Shown here piece by piece: positions 61,186-64,000 of a DNA stretch of 64,000 bases (position 1 is its first letter; every line of letters begins with the position of its first letter). The translations under genes and the position numbers were made by a program. Origin of the DNA: Mycosarcoma maydis (lineage: Eukaryota; Basidiomycota; Ustilaginomycetes; Ustilaginales); assembly GCF_000328475.2 (NCBI RefSeq), contig NC_026486.1, positions 620,001-684,000 of the forward strand. Reading direction: 5' to 3'. The notes under the pieces were generated by a model. It had not been told where the DNA came from and searched no databases. It worked only from the letters and a program-made list of their open reading frames with translations.

Positions 61186-63114
61186 ATGTCGCCGCCAAGG
61201 GTGCTCACGATCGCTGGTTCTGACTCGGGCGGAGGTGCAGGCATTCAGGCCGACCTCAAGACATTCTTGTCGCTCGGCACGTATGGCCTTTCTGTGCTCA
61301 CCGCTTTGACCGCTCAAAACACCACAGGTGTATCAGCGATTCATGCATGCCCACCCGACTTTGTCCTACAACAACTCGAATCAGTCATGGCCGATATTCA
61401 GATTGACGCCGTCAAGATGGGTATGCTCTGCAACCATGAAATTGTGGCTGCCCTCGCGACGAAACTACGACATTGGAAGGACTCGACAGGTTCACATGGC
61501 GGTCGTGATGTGCCAATCGTCCTAGATCCGGTGATGGTATCTACGTCTGGCTCCTTGTTGCTTTCGGAAGGTGCCATCGAGACGCTCATCCGTGAACTGC
61601 TGCCTCTTTGCACGATCCTGACTCCAAACTTGCCCGAATCACGACAGTTGCTCAAGTACGCCGCCAAGTTCACCTCGCATCAGACAGGACCAAAGGAACT
61701 TGAGCTGGCACTAAACAACGAGAGTACCGAGCTACCGCAGATGATGGCAGCAGCAAAAAGTATTGCTAAACTTGGGCCAAGAGCAGTGCTTGTCAAAGGA
61801 GGGCATGCCAGGCTCAAAAGATCGCAGATCAATGCGTGGCTGGACAGTATCGACGCGGGACCACAAGGTGTACAGCCGATCTTCCAAGAGGCGTTTCGTC
61901 CGCAAAAGCCGGACTCACAGGACCGGTACCCTCGACGTGGTAGTGTGCGTGACACCACGAGCGTCGAGGATGAGTTGAGACAACTCGCAGGCGCAGATGG
62001 CGCCATTATTACGAAAAGAGGCAATGTTACCATCATTCGTACCGACGAGGTCCCCTTCAGTCAGGTCTTGGACGGACGACGCGTGAAATCTGACGACGAG
62101 TTGGTGGTATGCGACGTGCTTTATCAAGATTCGGACGACCTCAAAGGGTTTTACGTGCTGTTTGTCAAGCCTCTCATCGACTCAACCGCTACGCACGGAA
62201 CCGGCTGCACATTGTCGTCAGCAATAGCAGCCTCCCTCGCTCAAGGTCGCTCGTTGCTGCGTTCAACAGCGACGGCGATCACTTACGTACAACATGCCAT
62301 CGCCAACGGCATACAAGATCTTGGTAAAGGGCCCGGCCCGCTCGACCATTCGTATCCCTTTCAAGCGCGTGGTCTCATCGTATCGTCACCAGCAACATCC
62401 ATTGACAGTGCATCTTGTTCGTTTGCGCTGAATCGATTCCTCATTTCGAATTCAATCGATGTCTGGAAAGCATTCGTGCAACACGCGTTCGTGTTAGGTC
62501 TTGCCGACGGAAGCTTGCCGCGAGAGTCGTTCGAGTGGTTCATGAAGCAAGACTATCTTTTTCTGCGACACTATGCTCGAATCTGGGCGCAGGCAGCCGC
62601 ATCGCCGGACAACACGTTCCAAGAGGTGTCGACGTTGGCAGAGATGGCACAGTCCATGGCGGAGGAGGCCAAGCTTCACCTTGGCATCTGTCAGCAGAGC
62701 TTGGGCGTGACGCCACACGAGCTGGAGCATGAAACCATGGAAAGTGCAGCAACGCTGGCATATACACGCTTTGTGCTCGACACGGCGCGATCGAGTGACA
62801 GTCTGGACTTGCTGGTAGCAGTGAGCCCATGCATGGTCGGATACGCACAGATTGGACTCTGGCTTGCACAGAACCGCAAGGAGGGCATCGATAAGGACTA
62901 CGCCGCATGGATCGAAGCCTACTCGGGGCAAGATTTTCAAGCGGTGGTACGACGGGCGATGCGGTTGGTGGAAGCCAAAGCTGCCAAGGATCCGCCTTCG
63001 CCGCAGAGACTGCGCAAGTTGCAGACAACTTGGAACGCCGCCTGTCGTCTGGAAGCAGGTATGTGGGATGAAGCGGTAGACACTGGCCTGCGTAGACTCG
63101 TGCTTGAGCCGTAA
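61186..63114 (+). CDS. THI20: Bifunctional HMP(-P) kinase / TenA thiaminase-type protein (Thi20)
   Basis: A 642-residue enzyme of thiamine synthesis. The ThiD domain (about 1-410) phosphorylates hydroxymethylpyrimidine twice. It has LTIAGSDSGGGAGIQADLKT (about 6-25), ALTAQNTTGV, VKMGML, LDPVMVSTSGSLLL, LTPNLPE and the anion-hole motif THGTGCTLSSAIA (about 333-345, reactive Cys 339). An insert of about 100 residues (about 210-310) separates VLVKGGH from the C-terminal part of this domain. The TenA domain (about 425-642) has FVQHAFVLGLADGSLP, FMKQDYLFLRHYAR, SPCMVGYAQIG (catalytic Cys near 549) and MWDEAVDTG. It recovers HMP from degraded thiamine. The ATG at 61186 has A at -3; an in-frame ATG at 61138 would add 16 residues and cannot be excluded. 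Same fusion as yeast Thi20. Confidence 0.93.
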   Translation: MSPPRVLTIAGSDSGGGAGIQADLKTFLSLGTYGLSVLTALTAQNTTGVSAIHACPPDFVLQQLESVMADIQIDAVKMGMLCNHEIVAALATKLRHWKDSTGSHGGRDVPIVLDPVMVSTSGSLLLSEGAIETLIRELLPLCTILTPNLPESRQLLKYAAKFTSHQTGPKELELALNNESTELPQMMAAAKSIAKLGPRAVLVKGGHARLKRSQINAWLDSIDAGPQGVQPIFQEAFRPQKPDSQDRYPRRGSVRDTTSVEDELRQLAGADGAIITKRGNVTIIRTDEVPFSQVLDGRRVKSDDELVVCDVLYQDSDDLKGFYVLFVKPLIDSTATHGTGCTLSSAIAASLAQGRSLLRSTATAITYVQHAIANGIQDLGKGPGPLDHSYPFQARGLIVSSPATSIDSASCSFALNRFLISNSIDVWKAFVQHAFVLGLADGSLPRESFEWFMKQDYLFLRHYARIWAQAAASPDNTFQEVSTLAEMAQSMAEEAKLHLGICQQSLGVTPHELEHETMESAATLAYTRFVLDTARSSDSLDLLVAVSPCMVGYAQIGLWLAQNRKEGIDKDYAAWIEAYSGQDFQAVVRRAMRLVEAKAAKDPPSPQRLRKLQTTWNAACRLEAGMWDEAVDTGLRRLVLEP

Positions 63115-64000
63115 CGACAACCTGTCGACACGAGCGATTCAAACTCGTGACCATGAGAAGCCTTCAAAAGGTAGAAGACGGCAATGCGGGGACATGTTGA
63201 TTACACACACAGAACCACGCACGAATCGTGAATCGTGGATTACGGATTTTCTCCGGCCCTGTCAGATCGAACAGGCGATATGGATGTTGGCGTAGCACCG
63301 TAGATAAGTAAACTTAAGCGAAGTCGTTTTGATCAGCGATGATGTAATTTGGCATAACTGAACATTCAAGATTCACGATTGAGCGTCAAGAGATCGCGAA
63401 TCGCCCAAATTCATCCGGCATCGGCTGCGGTGTGTAGTTTCGCCCAAGTTATACGTCACTAGCCTCATGCAAACTGCAACAGTCGTGAGTTGTGCACATC
63501 GAACCAACCTGCCGGTGACTGGGCAGACCGAGCAGAAACAAACCGAGCTAGGTGAGAGGCGCCGAACGAATTCACGATTTTCCCGACGTGATAGGTGGCA
63601 AACCAATCAATCGCCGCTGAAATCCACGCAACTGGTAGCATGGTGCGTGTGTGCCAGCCTCGTGCAACCTCGAAAACGGCGAAGAGTGGATCAGCATCAT
63701 CTCCGGGTCGCCACAAAGCAATCAAGGGAGGGAGACATTCGCAACGTATCAGCAATCGTGAAGGCCAACGAGCAGGCAAATGATTGGTTTACTGGCTTTC
63801 CAAGGGCGGTGAGCGCGGAATGCGGCACGTCACTCAGTCCCGCCGTGTTCTCTTGGGCCGCCGCTTTGATGTGCGACAGTCGGCACGCCGTGACATTTGA
63901 TTTGCACGGCTCTCAAGAGCCAACGGCGTCAGATGCACAATCACGAATCACGAGTGCTGGTGTGCTTGCACCTGATGATCGGTGTTTTTTCGTGGAGGTG
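63115..64000. other. Right-edge intergenic region with scattered heptamers
   Basis: No gene seen. Heptamer copies at 63222-63240, about 63371-63380, 63570-63577, 63752-63760 and 63941-63952. The THI20 3' flank occupies the first part. Confidence 0.5.

Overview
The window is nuclear DNA from a smut fungus (Ustilaginaceae, most like Ustilago maydis or a close relative). Support for this: long, mostly intronless genes with balanced codon use; a pentafunctional AROM gene and a fused ThiD-TenA gene (both fungal); CT-rich 5' leaders; the few introns have GT...AG ends; and protein families typical of basidiomycetes (DUF6534-like seven-helix protein, Pil1-like coiled-coil protein). The species is inferred from general resemblance only. 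All starts below use ATG; several longer open frames begin with GTG or TTG and were trimmed.

Layout. 1-5 kb: 5' end of a Cdc12-type septin (-), Dph3/Kti11 (-), Rab18-like GTPase (+). 5-10 kb: a 1,459-residue Pil1-like protein with one intron (-). 10-13.5 kb: gene-poor, one possible gene relic. 13.5-19 kb: cytoplasmic GH32 fructosidase (+), a small unknown protein (-), a seven-helix membrane protein (-). 19.8-25 kb: AROM, the five central steps of the shikimate pathway (-). 26.4-30.8 kb: SURF6/Rrp14 (-) and Notchless/Rsa4 (+), divergent 60S-assembly genes. 30.9-36.7 kb: long-chain-base phosphate phosphatase (-) and ceramide synthase (+), divergent sphingolipid genes around a repeat-rich spacer. 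38.4-39.2 kb: the 5' third of an MFS transporter gene, cut off by a short repeat. 40.1-48.9 kb: Zn2Cys6 regulator (+), secreted alpha/beta-hydrolase-like protein (+), secreted GMC oxidoreductase (-). 51.2-63.1 kb: Dcr2-like phosphatase (+), Urb1/Npa1 (-), Thi20-type thiamine enzyme (+).

The most striking non-coding feature is a heptamer, TCGTGAA (reverse TTCACGA), scattered through nearly every intergenic region in both orientations. I noticed none inside coding exons. It forms one perfect array of about 32 copies (33228-33455) between the two sphingolipid genes. Near 26.0 kb it grades, in the same 7-base register, into other heptamers. The MFS gene is truncated exactly where a block of this repeat begins, and a second open frame near 12.3 kb also ends at a copy. 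This suggests, as inference, that repeat growth or repair at these sites has cut genes.

Three genes (SURF6, Rsa4, Urb1) serve large ribosomal subunit assembly and two serve sphingolipid metabolism; otherwise the window is a mixture of housekeeping genes. I saw no tRNA or rRNA gene, no recognisable transposon and no CRISPR array.
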